This document shows, one piece after another, positions 35,225 to 45,161 of a stretch of DNA of 64,000 nt. The notes under the pieces were generated by a model. It saw only the letters and a list, made by a program, of their open reading frames with translations. It made no database searches and was not told the DNA's origin. The stretch lies in the NCBI RefSeq assembly GCF_001971785.1, contig NZ_CP019389.1:3297001-3361000 (forward strand). Direction: 5' to 3'. The stretch comes from Seonamhaeicola sp. S2-3. GTDB taxonomy: Bacteria; Bacteroidota; Bacteroidia; Flavobacteriales; Flavobacteriaceae. The position numbers and the translations under genes were made by a program. Within the stretch, counting starts at the first letter, position 1. The number at the start of each line of letters is the position of its first letter.

Positions 35225-36010
35225 TTAATTTGATTTAAAATATCCTTTCATAATACCTCGGTGAGAATTTTTTATAAACTGAAGAATTTCATCACGCTCT
35301 GGTGTTGCTTCCATTTCAGCTTCAATAATTTCAGCCGCCTGAGTATTATTGTAATTTTTTTGATATAAAATTCTATATATATTTTGAATTTCTCTAATTT
35401 TTTCTGCCTGAAAACCACGTCTTCTTAATCCAACAGAATTAATACCAACATAAGAAAGTGGTTCTCGTGCTGCTTTAACGTACGGAGGTACATCTTTTCT
35501 AACTAAAGAACCTCCAGTTACAAAGGCATGATTACCTACAGATACAAATTGATGTACTGCGGTCATTCCTGCTAGTACCACGTAATCTCCTATTGTAATA
35601 TGACCTGCTAGTGTACTGTTGTTGGAAAAAATACAATTGTTACCTACTACACAATCATGAGCAATATGACAATAAGCCATAATTAGGCAATTATTTCCTA
35701 TTACGGTTTTCATTTTGTCTGCAGTACCCCTATTAATAGTTACGCATTCTCTTATGGTAACATTGTCTCCAATTTCAACAGTAGTATCTTCTCCTTGGTA
35801 TTTTAAATCTTGAGGGTTAGCAGATATAACAGATCCTGGAAAAATATTACAATTCTTTCCTATACGAGCACCTTCCATGATGGTAACGTTACTTCCTATC
35901 CAGGTGCCTTCTCCAATAATAACGTTATTATCTATAGTAGTAAAAGGTTCTATTACTACATTTTTAGCAATTTTTGCACCGGGATGCACATATGCAAGAG
36001 GTTGGTTCAT
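35225..36010 (-). CDS. lpxA: UDP-N-acetylglucosamine acyltransferase
   Basis: The 261-residue left-handed beta-helix protein begins LAYVHPGAKIAKNVVIEPFT. It has VTINRGTADKMKTVIGNNC, CLIMAYCHIAHDCVVGNN with the catalytic His, and the C-terminal helical domain GLRRRGFQAEKIREIQNIYRILY. It transfers a 3-hydroxyacyl chain from ACP to UDP-GlcNAc, the first step of lipid A synthesis. It starts 2 nt after the lpxC/fabZ stop. Confidence 0.97.
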   Translation of the reverse strand: MNQPLAYVHPGAKIAKNVVIEPFTTIDNNVIIGEGTWIGSNVTIMEGARIGKNCNIFPGSVISANPQDLKYQGEDTTVEIGDNVTIRECVTINRGTADKMKTVIGNNCLIMAYCHIAHDCVVGNNCIFSNNSTLAGHITIGDYVVLAGMTAVHQFVSVGNHAFVTGGSLVRKDVPPYVKAAREPLSYVGINSVGLRRRGFQAEKIREIQNIYRILYQKNYNNTQAAEIIEAEMEATPERDEILQFIKNSHRGIMKGYFKSN

Positions 36011-36012
36011 AA

Positions 36013-37422
36013 TTATTTAACTTTAGTTATTTGAGCCATTAGTTCTGCTTCTGCACAAAGTTTACCGTTTGAATAGGCATACCCTTGCATGTGACAAATA
36101 CCACGACGTATTGGGGTGATTAACGTACATTTAAATATTAAAGTGTCGCCAGGAACTACTTTTTGTTTAAACTTAACATTGTCCATTTTCATGAAAAACG
36201 TTAAATAGTTTTCTGGGTCTGGAACGGTATTTAACACTAAAATCCCGCCTGTTTGCGCCATCGCTTCAACAATTAAAACTCCTGGCATTACTGGAGCTCC
36301 TGGAAAATGACCTTTAAAAAATTCTTCATTCATTGTTACATTTTTTGTTGCTGTAACATGATGATCACTAAGCTCAAATACTTTATCTATTAATAAGAAT
36401 GGTTGCCTATGCGGTAACATAGCCATGATTTGTGTAATATCCATTAAGGGTGGTTGATTCAAATCAATGTTAGGCACGTTATTTCGGCGTTCATTCTTTA
36501 TAATTTTAGATAGCTTTTTAGCAAACTGGGTATTTACAAAATGCCCAGGTTTATTGGCAATTATTTTACCTTTTATACGTGTTTTTACTAGAGCTAAATC
36601 TCCTAAAACATCAAGTAGCTTGTGTCTTGCTGCCTCGTTTGGATAATGCAGTGTAAGATTATCTAATATCCCATTAGGTTTAACAGCTATATTGTCTTTT
36701 TTGAAAGCTACTCTTAATTTATCCATAGTTTCTGCAGATAATGGTTTATCTACGTAAACAATGGCATTATTTAAATCGCCTCCTTTAATAAGACCATGTT
36801 CTAAAAGCATTTCAATTTCATGTAAAAAACTGAATGTACGTGAATTAGCGATATGCTTTTTAAAATCGGAAATTTTATTTAATGTGGCGTTTTGGGTACC
36901 TAATACTTTAGTTCCAAAATCTACCATAGTAGTAATTTTGTATTCATCTGAAGGCATTACCAAAATTTCACTACCTGTTTCTTCATCTGTGTATGAAACA
37001 ATATCTGTAACTTCAAATTCTTCTCTAAACGCATCTTCAAGTTCAACTACACCAGCTTCTTCAATAGCTTCAACAAAAAACTTTGAAGAGCCATCCATAA
37101 TAGGAGGTTCTGAGGCATTTAACTCTATTACCACATTGTCAACATCCATTCCTACTAAAGCTGCTAAGACATGCTCTGATGTTTGAATAGTTACTCCGTT
37201 TTTCTCTAAACAAGTGCCACGTTGCGTATTGGTTACATAATTAGCATCTGCTTCAATTACAGGTTCGCCTTCTAAATCTATGCGTTTAAAGGCTAGACCA
37301 AAATTAGCAGGAGCAGGTGTAAATGTTAAAGTAACATCTTTACCGGTATGTAGCCCTACACCAGTTAAAGAAACTTCTTTTCCTATTGTTTTTTGTTTGA
37401 TTTCAGTGTTAATTATTCCCAT
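36013..37422 (-). CDS. lpxC-fabZ: Bifunctional UDP-3-O-acyl-N-acetylglucosamine deacetylase / 3-hydroxyacyl-ACP dehydratase
   Basis: The 469-residue protein is the Bacteroidota fusion. The LpxC half (1-310) starts QKTIGKEVSLTGVGLHTGKDV and has zinc ligands in TSEHVLAALVGM and NEAARHKLLDVLGDL. The FabZ half (320-469) has IMAMLPHRQPFLLIDKVFEL, HFPGAPVMPGVLIVEAMAQTGG and the hotdog core. LpxC performs the committed deacetylation of lipid A synthesis; FabZ dehydrates 3-hydroxyacyl-ACP. The fusion sets competing uses of hydroxyacyl-ACP at fixed stoichiometry. It abuts lpxD with no gap. Confidence 0.98.
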   Translation of the reverse strand: MGIINTEIKQKTIGKEVSLTGVGLHTGKDVTLTFTPAPANFGLAFKRIDLEGEPVIEADANYVTNTQRGTCLEKNGVTIQTSEHVLAALVGMDVDNVVIELNASEPPIMDGSSKFFVEAIEEAGVVELEDAFREEFEVTDIVSYTDEETGSEILVMPSDEYKITTMVDFGTKVLGTQNATLNKISDFKKHIANSRTFSFLHEIEMLLEHGLIKGGDLNNAIVYVDKPLSAETMDKLRVAFKKDNIAVKPNGILDNLTLHYPNEAARHKLLDVLGDLALVKTRIKGKIIANKPGHFVNTQFAKKLSKIIKNERRNNVPNIDLNQPPLMDITQIMAMLPHRQPFLLIDKVFELSDHHVTATKNVTMNEEFFKGHFPGAPVMPGVLIVEAMAQTGGILVLNTVPDPENYLTFFMKMDNVKFKQKVVPGDTLIFKCTLITPIRRGICHMQGYAYSNGKLCAEAELMAQITKVK

Positions 37423-38436
37423 TTATTTCTTTTCTAAATCATTAATTGTTTTAACAATTTTTGGTAAGTTTTTAAAATGAACGTAAGATTTATTGTAATC
37501 TGAATATTGTAAAGCAGGAGAACCTTGAAGCACTTCATTATCTTTTACATTTTTTCCTATTCCTGATTGCGCTTGAATTTTTACATTGTCTCCTATAGTA
37601 ATATGTCCTACAATACCAACCTGACCTCCTATTTGGCAATTCTCTCCTATTTTGGTTGAACCTGCTACACCTGTTTGGGCTGCAATTACAGTGTTTTTGC
37701 CAATTTCAACATTGTGAGCTATTTGAATTTGATTATCTAGTTTAACACCTCTTCTTATTATTGTAGAACCTAGTGTTGCTCTATCTATAGTTGTAGCTGC
37801 ACCTACATCAACATAATCTTCAATAATTACATTTCCAATTTGTGGTACTTTGTTATACTCTCCTTTTTCATTTGGAGCAAAACCAAATCCGTCGGCTCCA
37901 ATAATAGCTCCAGCGTTAATAACACAAAAATTCCCTATAACAGTTTCTGAGTATAATTTGGCTCCAGCAAAAACAACGGAATTATCACCAATGGTTACAT
38001 TATCACCTATAAAAGCATTGGGGAATATTTTCACATTATTACCTATAGTAACATTTTCACCTACATAAGAAAATGCTCCTATATAAACATTTTCACCATA
38101 ATTAGCAGTAGATGCAATAAAATGAGGTTCTTCAATACCTAGTTTATTATTTTTTACTTCGTTATAATACTCTAGTAATTTTGAGAATGCTTTATAAGCA
38201 TCATCAACCTTAATTAAAGTTGTGTTAATCTTACTTTCTGGGACAAAAGTTTTATTAACTATTGCAACAGATGCCTTAGTTGTATAAATATGCGATGTGT
38301 ATTTAGGATTAGCCAAAAAGGTAAGAGACCCTTCTGTTCCTTCTTCTATTTTAGATAGCTTAGATACCTCTGCTTCTGGGTTACCTTCTACTTCGCCTTC
38401 AAGTATCCCTGCTATTTGTTGTGCTGTAAATTTCAC
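37423..38436 (-). CDS. lpxD: UDP-3-O-(3-hydroxyacyl)glucosamine N-acyltransferase
   Basis: The 337-residue protein has the LpxD N-terminal domain ([37 protein letters not shown]), a long run of hexapeptide repeats ([38 protein letters not shown]), and the catalytic His in [13 protein letters not shown]. It adds the N-linked hydroxyacyl chain in lipid A synthesis. It is the first gene of the lpxD-lpxC/fabZ-lpxA-efp-lpxD2 unit and has a -7 element about 36 nt upstream. Confidence 0.96.
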   Translation of the reverse strand: MKFTAQQIAGILEGEVEGNPEAEVSKLSKIEEGTEGSLTFLANPKYTSHIYTTKASVAIVNKTFVPESKINTTLIKVDDAYKAFSKLLEYYNEVKNNKLGIEEPHFIASTANYGENVYIGAFSYVGENVTIGNNVKIFPNAFIGDNVTIGDNSVVFAGAKLYSETVIGNFCVINAGAIIGADGFGFAPNEKGEYNKVPQIGNVIIEDYVDVGAATTIDRATLGSTIIRRGVKLDNQIQIAHNVEIGKNTVIAAQTGVAGSTKIGENCQIGGQVGIVGHITIGDNVKIQAQSGIGKNVKDNEVLQGSPALQYSDYNKSYVHFKNLPKIVKTINDLEKK

Positions 38437-38471
38437 ACTAAATTTGTTTGTTATTTTTAGTTTAAGTAGCG

Positions 38472-38479
38472 CAAAAATA
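38472..38479 (-). promoter_or_regulatory. Bacteroidota -7 element before lpxD
   Basis: The reverse strand reads TATTTTTG, an exact TAnnTTTG, about 36 nt before the lpxD start codon. No convincing -33 TTTG was found. Confidence 0.45.
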
Positions 38480-38549
38480 GGAAAAATGTCCTAAAGTTTG
38501 TTATCACCTACTCGTATTGTTTTTTAAATTAAAATGTAGTTAAAATTAG

Positions 38550-39779
38550 TTACCTAATGTGTGTCTGTTCTTTTGGGTAACATATATAATATTTTGTTAC
38601 GGGCTTTGATAGGGTTTTTAAGTTAAGGTGGTCTGAGGCTTTAACTATATCAACTATTTTCCCAGATTTAAATAATATATTAATTTGATTATGTTTTAAT
38701 TGGTACGCTTGGTTAGAAATACTACCAGTAAATACAAAGTATTTAGCTTCTTCTTTGCTAATATTATGTGCTTGCATAAAATCTGTTATATGCATCTCTA
38801 ATTTACTTTCTTTAATTTTTTTCTTTTTTACTTTTATCTTTAATAAATTTCTATTAATAATCATTTTACTAAGCTTACTTAAAACAAAATCTTCATCGTG
38901 TTGCCAATGTTTCATTGCAGATATAATATCGTAGTCATCTAGCTCAGAGAATACTTCTAAGGTTTCATTTGTAAAGTTATCAATACTAATTTTATTGTTT
39001 AAAAAATAAGTTAACGCGGTACTTGCATATAAATTGCGCCCTTGATTATTTAATTCTTTTGCTCTCTGCAACACTCTTATTAATAATTGTTCTGCTGCTA
39101 ATCCGGTTTTATGTAAATATACTTGCCAATACATTAAGCGTCTGGCTACAATAAATTTTTCAACACTATAAATACCTTTTTCTTCAACCACTAGTTCATC
39201 ATCAACTACATTTAACATAGTGATTAGGCGTTCACTATTAATGTTCCCTTCTGCTACGCCTGTATAAAAACTATCACGTTTTAAATAATCAGCCCTATCA
39301 ATATCAAACTGACCAGAGATTAATTGGCATAAGAAGTTTCGATGATATTCTCCTTTAAATATTTTTATGGCTAGCGTTAAATTTGAGTTAAATTCTTTAT
39401 TAAGGCGCTCCATAAAAAGCAGTGAAATTTTCTCATGAGATACATTATTAACTATACTATGCTCCATAGCATGAGAAAACGGACCATGCCCAATATCATG
39501 TAGTAAAATTGCAACATACAACGCGTTTTCTTCTTCGTTAGAAATTGTAACTCCTTTAAAACGAAGCATATTAACAGCCTGTTGCATTAAATGTACACAA
39601 CCGATGGCATGATGAAATCTTGTATGATGTGCTCCAGGATATACTAAATAAGACATGCCCATTTGGGTAATTCGCCTAAGTCTTTGAAAATACCGATGTT
39701 GAATTAAATCGAAAATGAGCGAATTTGGAATGGTAATAAATCCGTAAATTGGGTCGTTTAATATTTTAAGTTTATTCAA
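38550..39779 (-). CDS. HD-domain phosphohydrolase (dGTPase-like)
   Basis: The 409-residue protein begins ILNDPIYGFITIPNSLIFDLI. It has the HD metal motif in ARFHHAIGC-like THHTRFHHAIGCVHLM and LLHDIGHGPFSHAMEHSI, then QFDIDRADYLKRDSFYTGV. These are typical of HD hydrolases of the SAMHD1/dGTPase-like group in Bacteroidota. It likely hydrolyses nucleoside triphosphates or another phosphoester; the substrate is not known. It is cytosolic, divergent from porX, and conserved next to lpxD in the order seen here. Confidence 0.88.
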   Translation of the reverse strand: MNKLKILNDPIYGFITIPNSLIFDLIQHRYFQRLRRITQMGMSYLVYPGAHHTRFHHAIGCVHLMQQAVNMLRFKGVTISNEEENALYVAILLHDIGHGPFSHAMEHSIVNNVSHEKISLLFMERLNKEFNSNLTLAIKIFKGEYHRNFLCQLISGQFDIDRADYLKRDSFYTGVAEGNINSERLITMLNVVDDELVVEEKGIYSVEKFIVARRLMYWQVYLHKTGLAAEQLLIRVLQRAKELNNQGRNLYASTALTYFLNNKISIDNFTNETLEVFSELDDYDIISAMKHWQHDEDFVLSKLSKMIINRNLLKIKVKKKKIKESKLEMHITDFMQAHNISKEEAKYFVFTGSISNQAYQLKHNQINILFKSGKIVDIVKASDHLNLKTLSKPVTKYYICYPKEQTHIR

Positions 39780-39845
39780 ACTTTAAAAATTGTGATTATT
39801 TAATCACAAATATAATTAACAATAACAATTAATATAAATACTTTA

Positions 39846-41399
39846 ATGAATACTATACAAATACTTTGGGTAGATGATGAAATAGACCTACTTAAACCTC
39901 ATATTTTATTTTTAGAACAACGTAATTATAAAGTAACTACTTGCCGAAGCGGTACCGAAGCTATAGATGTTTTAGACGAAGCTTCTTTTGATATTGTTTT
40001 TTTAGATGAAAACATGCCCGGGTTAACAGGTCTTGAAACCTTAAATGAAATTAAAGAAAAGCAAGACACCTTACCCGTTGTAATGATTACCAAAAGTGAA
40101 GAAGAATATATTATGGAAGAGGCTATTGGTAATAAAATTGCAGATTATTTAATAAAACCTGTAAACCCTAACCAAATACTACTAAGCTTAAAAAAGAATT
40201 TAGACCATTCTAGATTGGTGTCTGAAAAAACAACCTCTAATTACCAACAAGAATTTAGAAAAATAGCCATGGATATGGCTATGGTAAACACCTATGAAGA
40301 ATGGGTAGATTTGTATCAAAAACTTATTTATTGGGAAATTCAGTTAGAAGATATAGAAGATACGGGTATGTTTGAAATCTTAGAATCTCAAAAAACAGAA
40401 GCCAATATTCAATTTGGGAAATTTATAGAAAAGAATTACCCAGATTGGTTTAAACCACATACTGATGCCCCTATTATGTCTCATACGCTTTTTAAAGAGC
40501 GTATTGTTCCAGAAATTAATAAAAATCAACCCACACTATTAGTTGTAATTGATAATTTACGTTATGACCAATGGAAAGCTTTTGAACCAATATTAAAAAA
40601 CTACTATAAAAAAGAAAAAGAAGAAGCTTTTTTTAGCATTTTACCGTCTGCAACCCAATATGCTAGAAATGCCATTTTTTCTGGGTTAATGCCTAGTGAT
40701 ATGGAAAAACTATATCCACAATACTGGAAAAACGATACAGATGAAGGTGGCAAAAATTTACATGAAGCCGATTTTTTAGAAGCTCAAATGAAACGCTTAG
40801 GGCTAAATAGTATTGAGTACGAATATTATAAAATCACCAATTTAAAAAATGGGAAAAAGTTAACTGAAAATTTCAACTCATTAAAAGATAACGATTTAAC
40901 AGTGGTTGTTTATAATTTTGTAGATATGCTCTCGCACTCTAAAACAGAAATGGAAGTTGTAAAAGAATTAGCTTCAAATGATAAAGCCTACAGATCTTTA
41001 ACATTAAGCTGGTTTAAAAACTCGCCACTTTTAGAAATGATACAACGGGCACAACAACTTGGTTTTAAATTAATTTTAACCACAGACCACGGTACAATTA
41101 ACGTTAAAAACCCATCAAAAGTAATTGGAGATAGAGATACAAGTTTAAATCTTAGATACAAAACAGGGAGAAGCTTAACTTATGATTCTAAAGATGTATT
41201 AGAAATTAAAAACCCAAAAGACATTCACTTGCCCTCAATAACAATGAGTAGTTCATTTATTTTTGCAAAAAGTGATTTATTTTTTGCCTATCCTAATAAT
41301 TATAATCATTATGTTAGTTATTATAAAAACACCTACCAACATGGAGGTGTTTCTTTAGAAGAAATGGTAATACCATTTATAGTTTTTAGTCCTAAATAA
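39846..41399 (+). CDS. porX: PorX-type response regulator with PglZ domain
   Basis: The 517-residue protein has an N-terminal receiver domain: the acidic pair in ILWVDDEIDLLKPH, the phospho-acceptor in FDIVFLDENMPGLTG, and the lysine in IADYLIKPVNPNQ. The C-terminal part is a PglZ/alkaline-phosphatase-like domain: LLVVIDNLRYDQWKAFEP, ILPSATQYARNAIFSGLMP, and LILTTDHGTINVKNP. This two-domain layout is that of PorX, which activates the type IX secretion system and gliding genes together with PorY and SigP and can hydrolyse oligonucleotides. No porY gene is in the window. A terminator follows. Confidence 0.93.
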   Translation: MNTIQILWVDDEIDLLKPHILFLEQRNYKVTTCRSGTEAIDVLDEASFDIVFLDENMPGLTGLETLNEIKEKQDTLPVVMITKSEEEYIMEEAIGNKIADYLIKPVNPNQILLSLKKNLDHSRLVSEKTTSNYQQEFRKIAMDMAMVNTYEEWVDLYQKLIYWEIQLEDIEDTGMFEILESQKTEANIQFGKFIEKNYPDWFKPHTDAPIMSHTLFKERIVPEINKNQPTLLVVIDNLRYDQWKAFEPILKNYYKKEKEEAFFSILPSATQYARNAIFSGLMPSDMEKLYPQYWKNDTDEGGKNLHEADFLEAQMKRLGLNSIEYEYYKITNLKNGKKLTENFNSLKDNDLTVVVYNFVDMLSHSKTEMEVVKELASNDKAYRSLTLSWFKNSPLLEMIQRAQQLGFKLILTTDHGTINVKNPSKVIGDRDTSLNLRYKTGRSLTYDSKDVLEIKNPKDIHLPSITMSSSFIFAKSDLFFAYPNNYNHYVSYYKNTYQHGGVSLEEMVIPFIVFSPK

Positions 41400-41407
41400 T
41401 CTATGTA

Positions 41408-41438
41408 ACGCATAAAACACCGTTGAAATGCGTTTTTA
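41408..41438 (+). terminator. Terminator after porX
   Basis: ACGCAT (41408-41413) pairs with ATGCGT (41428-41433), followed by TTTT. The stem is short, so this is a weak call. Confidence 0.5.
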
Positions 41439-41489
41439 ACTAGGAAATTTAAAAATATATACCTATTATTGTAATAAACATTGTTTAGT

Positions 41490-41906
41490 TTGAAATTGAC
41501 TTATACATTAGATAATATAAATAACGTAGCTAAAGAGATTATTAATAATGCAACTAGTAAAACCATTTTTTTATATGGTGATATGGGAGTTGGTAAAACA
41601 ACTTTAGTAAAATCTTTAGTAGAATATTTAGGAAGTAATGAAGAGGTAAGTAGCCCAACATTTTCTATTGTTAATGAATATGAAGCAAAAGAAAATTTAA
41701 TTTACCATTTTGATTTATATAGAATAAATAATTTGGAAGAAGCTTTTAGTTTTGGAATTGAAGATTATTTATACTCTAATGAATGGGTGATTGTAGAATG
41801 GCCAGAGTTAATTGAAGACATAGAAATTGAACAATATAATAGAATTGAAATTGAATTAAATGAGGACAATTCTAGAACATTAACACTAAATTTTAAACCT
41901 AATTAA
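41490..41906 (+). CDS. tsaE: tRNA N6-threonylcarbamoyladenosine biosynthesis ATPase TsaE
   Basis: The protein has Walker A in TIFLYGDMGVGKTTLVKSLVEYLG, then SSPTFSIVNEYEAKENLIYHFDLYRINNLEEA (read in two parts) and VIVEWPELIED, which are diagnostic for TsaE. No ATG is available; the TTG at 41490 gives MKLTYTLDN, the usual N-terminus. An upstream TTG at 41481 would add three residues. TsaE acts with TsaB, TsaC and TsaD to form t6A37 in ANN-decoding tRNAs. At 138 residues the length is standard. Confidence 0.93.
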   Translation: MKLTYTLDNINNVAKEIINNATSKTIFLYGDMGVGKTTLVKSLVEYLGSNEEVSSPTFSIVNEYEAKENLIYHFDLYRINNLEEAFSFGIEDYLYSNEWVIVEWPELIEDIEIEQYNRIEIELNEDNSRTLTLNFKPN

Positions 41907-41965
41907 ACAAAAATATGCAAAGCTAAAAACTTAAAACAACCACAAACCCTCCTGTTCTTTAACTT

Positions 41966-41981
41966 TTACGGAAAAACCACA
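41966..41981 (+). repeat. 16-nt exact direct repeat, left copy
   Basis: TTACGGAAAAACCACA recurs exactly at 45162-45177. The copies lie about 110-140 nt upstream of the plus-strand genes at 42092 and 45301, bracketing the peptide, membrane protein and receptor genes. Confidence 0.5.
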
Positions 41982-42091
41982 ACACAAATTTTAAAAAACA
42001 AAGCTTTTAACGTTTTTTTAACATTTACAACTATTTAGCAAGATGGTGATTATATAAATTTGGGGTATTAATTAATTAAATCCCTAAAATT

Positions 42092-42235
42092 ATGAAAACA
42101 AAAAAGTATTTAATTGCAATGGCAATTTTTGGAGGTATGGTGTTTTTAGCTAATGCTGTAACAACGTACAACGTAGATGGACAACAAACCGCTAAAATCG
42201 AAAAATCAAAAATCAAAATTCCAATTTGCGGATAA
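42092..42235 (+). CDS. Small exported peptide of Flavobacteriia, function unknown
   Basis: A 47-residue frame starts MKTKKYLIAMAIFGGMVFLANA, a good Sec signal peptide, then VTTYNVDGQQTAKIEKSKIK and ends IPICG. A -7 element TAAATTTG lies at 42055-42062, 30 nt upstream. Short exported peptides of this general form are known next to alanine dehydrogenase genes in related genomes, as far as I recall. Its last 59 nt overlap the start of the next gene in another frame. It is too small for motif analysis. Confidence 0.6.
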   Translation: MKTKKYLIAMAIFGGMVFLANAVTTYNVDGQQTAKIEKSKIKIPICG

Positions 42236-42719
42236 AAAAGGACTTGTGGGTGGTAGCATTGTTGCTACGCTAATCGCAATCACTCCTTATTTATTTTACT
42301 TATATGAAAGTGTTCCAGATGTCAAATCATGGGACACTTTTTTTGGTACCTATAAAAGTAACTATTACGAAAATGTTTCTGTTTTAGTTTGGACTTTAAC
42401 AGGTAAAGTAATCCCAATTTTTCTTTTATTTATATGGTTTTTCACTTGTAGGCATTGGTGGTATCATGTCTTGTTAGTACCAATAGCAATGTATGCATAT
42501 CAAATATTTGGAACAGTAGCTTCTGATTTGAACTACATAGATTCCAATCAATTAATATACTTAATACCTATTATGGCTATCATTATACCTTCCATATATT
42601 TAATTAGAGCAAAAATTTTCAATAAAATAAATGATGCCAATAAAACATTAGAAGAATTAGAAGAAGAGTTTAAAATGACACCAAAAAATTTCTGGGGAAA
42701 AATTAAAGATTACTTTTAA
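42177..42719 (+). CDS. Four-helix integral membrane protein, function unknown
   Basis: The 180-residue protein has a basic N-terminus and membrane spans GLVGGSIVATLIAITPYLFYLY, VIPIFLLFIWFFTCRHWWYH, HVLLVPIAMYAYQIFG and LIYLIPIMAIIIPSIYLIRAK. A charged C-terminal tail LEELEEEFKMTPKNFW follows. No named family is recognised, though the hydrophobic pattern looks conserved. The only ATG that keeps the first lysine-rich segment lies at 42177, inside the upstream peptide gene. Its stop TAA is shared with the stop of the converging receptor gene (TTAA at 42716-42719). Confidence 0.75.
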   Translation: MDNKPLKSKNQKSKFQFADKKGLVGGSIVATLIAITPYLFYLYESVPDVKSWDTFFGTYKSNYYENVSVLVWTLTGKVIPIFLLFIWFFTCRHWWYHVLLVPIAMYAYQIFGTVASDLNYIDSNQLIYLIPIMAIIIPSIYLIRAKIFNKINDANKTLEELEEEFKMTPKNFWGKIKDYF

Positions 42720-45127
42720 TTTAACCTATCTCTTTCAATTAAATCAATATCTTTTTTATTAGTTCTTAACTTAAAGTTACCAAATTTGTAATTGAACCCA
42801 ACGGTTAGTAATCTGTTTTCCATATTGGAATTCATAATAATATTTTGATTCAAATATTTCGTTTTTTGGTCAAAATTCTGGTTGTTAAAAACATCTGTTA
42901 CACCAACACTTAAAGACGCCCTGTTATTCCAAAAGGTTTTTCTTAAATTTATATTCAGTCCAGACCTTTCACTTGTTATAGAAGCGCCACTAGCTAATGG
43001 AGAAATAAATAAGTAAGAAACATCAGCAGTTAAACTATTGTCTTTTAAAAAAGAGAAATAATTAATGAACTGACCATAAAAACTCCATTTATCTAATGTT
43101 AACAACTCATTATTGCTTTCTAAAGCAAAAAACTGATTATCATAGTAAAACACAGATGTTAATAAATAGACATTCCATTTTTTAGCAATTTGGGTATAGG
43201 TAATAAAATCTAATCCGTAAGAAATACTTTTGTCTATATTAGTTTGAGTGTATTTTAATGTGTTATTTTCATTGTCTTGAAACACAATTTCTTGTGTTGG
43301 GTCATTTTCTATACGGTAGTAAGCTTCAAAAGTAAAATCTTTAAATGTATACCCTAAAGTAAATACATCATCTATTTGGGGCTTTAAAAAAGGGTCGCCT
43401 ATTTTATAAGCATTATCATTTAAATAATACTTAAAAGGGTTCAACTGTCTGTATCTTGGGCGATAAATTCGTTTTTTATAGTTAAAATAAACCTCGTTAT
43501 TTTCATTAATTCTGTTTAAAACATGTATTGTTGGAAATAGTTTAAAATAATTATTTTCATTGTCTTGACTAGTAGAGATTGAATTTCCTGTAGTTTTAGT
43601 ATACTCTGCTCGTAGTCCTGTTTTTAAGCTCCATGAGTCCCAATCTTTTGAATAACTTACATAAGTTGCATAATTATTTTCATCATATAAAAATGTGTCA
43701 GAATTATCTAAATCTTCTTCTTTTATATCATTATTAAATATGTATTGAGAAACAATACTCTCTGAACTAATTATTGATGCTTTTCCTCCCGCCTCAAATT
43801 CTGATGATTCATCAATGGGTAAAACATAATCCAACTGTCCTGTATTTAAATCTACAACTTGACTAGAAAATGTTTGAAACCTATTATCTCTAATTAAACT
43901 ATAATCTGGGTATAAATAATCTGTATCTACATTTTGAAAACTAGAAAAATCGTAATAGGTACGGTGTAAACTAACCGACAACTCCTCTCCTGCTCTTTTA
44001 AATCTATGTGTGTAATCAAGAGTAAATGCTAAATTAAAAGTTTCGTCTACAAGCCTACCTGCTGTTATAAATAAAGAATCTAGTTCGTTATTAGTATTAA
44101 AAACTTTTGTTGCAGAATTAACAAAATTCTTGGTGTTTTCTCTAGGAGCAATAAGCATGTTAGCAGAAAGCCCAATGCTGTTATTATCATTAAGGGTGTA
44201 ATCTATATTGGTATTAATTGATTTATTAGAAGTTTTTCTGGTGCGTACAAAATCAGTTTCCCAACTTGTACCAACTTGTTCATTATCATCAAAAAAAGTT
44301 ATGTATTCCTGATTATGTCTAAATTCTTTTTTAGGGTTGTCATTAAAATTAATATAGGTACTTAATTTTTTAGTTTTAAAAAAATGACTAGTACCATAAG
44401 AATATTTTGGATATTCAGAACCTTGTTTAAAACTGCCAAAAACACTTCCGTTATATCCAGCTGCTATATTTTTAGTTGTAATAATATTTATAACAGCGCC
44501 TCCTTCAGCTTCATATTTGGCAGGAGGATTTGTTATAACTTCTATAGATTTTAAATTACCTGCCGAAGTGCCTTCTAGCAATTGCATCACTTCTGTTGTT
44601 GATAAATGCACTTTTCTATCATTAATATATATTGTAGGTGTTGCATTTTTTACAGTAATAGCTCCATTGTAAACTAAAACACCCGGGGTATGTGTTAAAA
44701 CATCTAGTACATTGTTATTTGATAGTGTAGAATTTTCAACATTAAAAACCAACCTATCTACCATCCTGTTTACAGTAGGTTTTTTAGCTATTATTGTAAC
44801 ATCGTCTAAGGTTTCTAAATTTTCTTTGAGAATAATATCTTGAAGTTGTGTATTTGATTTTAAATCAACTTGAATTTCAATAGTTTGATACCCTAAAAAG
44901 CTAGCTTTAAGAGTATAAACTGAAGCTTTTAATTGCTCCATTTTAAAGATTCCATTCTCGTTAGATATAGTTCCATTAACAACTGAATTGTTTTCTAGTA
45001 AAACTATGTTAGCAAAGGCTATGGGAGAATTATTTTCATCAACAAGTCGCCCTTGTAAAACTAAATCTTGAGAGAGACATGTTAAAGAAAATAATAAAGT
45101 TGAGAGCGCTAATAATATTTTGAACAT
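42716..45127 (-). CDS. TonB-dependent-receptor-like outer-membrane beta-barrel protein
   Basis: The 803-residue protein has a signal peptide (MFKILLALSTLLFSLTCLSQ) and a carboxypeptidase-regulatory-like domain (LQGRLVDENNSPIAFANIVL ... FLGYQTIEIQ). A plug domain follows (VLDVLTHTPGVLVYNGAITV, IEVITNPPAKYEAEGGAVINI), then a barrel with repeated aromatic strands ending NMENRLLTVGFNYKFGNFKL. This is the outer-membrane beta-barrel (PF14905-like) group of TonB-receptor relatives. The ligand is unknown. No SusD partner is adjacent, which argues against a glycan-uptake pair. Confidence 0.88.
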   Translation of the reverse strand: MFKILLALSTLLFSLTCLSQDLVLQGRLVDENNSPIAFANIVLLENNSVVNGTISNENGIFKMEQLKASVYTLKASFLGYQTIEIQVDLKSNTQLQDIILKENLETLDDVTIIAKKPTVNRMVDRLVFNVENSTLSNNNVLDVLTHTPGVLVYNGAITVKNATPTIYINDRKVHLSTTEVMQLLEGTSAGNLKSIEVITNPPAKYEAEGGAVINIITTKNIAAGYNGSVFGSFKQGSEYPKYSYGTSHFFKTKKLSTYINFNDNPKKEFRHNQEYITFFDDNEQVGTSWETDFVRTRKTSNKSINTNIDYTLNDNNSIGLSANMLIAPRENTKNFVNSATKVFNTNNELDSLFITAGRLVDETFNLAFTLDYTHRFKRAGEELSVSLHRTYYDFSSFQNVDTDYLYPDYSLIRDNRFQTFSSQVVDLNTGQLDYVLPIDESSEFEAGGKASIISSESIVSQYIFNNDIKEEDLDNSDTFLYDENNYATYVSYSKDWDSWSLKTGLRAEYTKTTGNSISTSQDNENNYFKLFPTIHVLNRINENNEVYFNYKKRIYRPRYRQLNPFKYYLNDNAYKIGDPFLKPQIDDVFTLGYTFKDFTFEAYYRIENDPTQEIVFQDNENNTLKYTQTNIDKSISYGLDFITYTQIAKKWNVYLLTSVFYYDNQFFALESNNELLTLDKWSFYGQFINYFSFLKDNSLTADVSYLFISPLASGASITSERSGLNINLRKTFWNNRASLSVGVTDVFNNQNFDQKTKYLNQNIIMNSNMENRLLTVGFNYKFGNFKLRTNKKDIDLIERDRLN

Positions 45128-45161
45128 ATAAACAAAAATAAAACAATTAAATAAAAAATTA

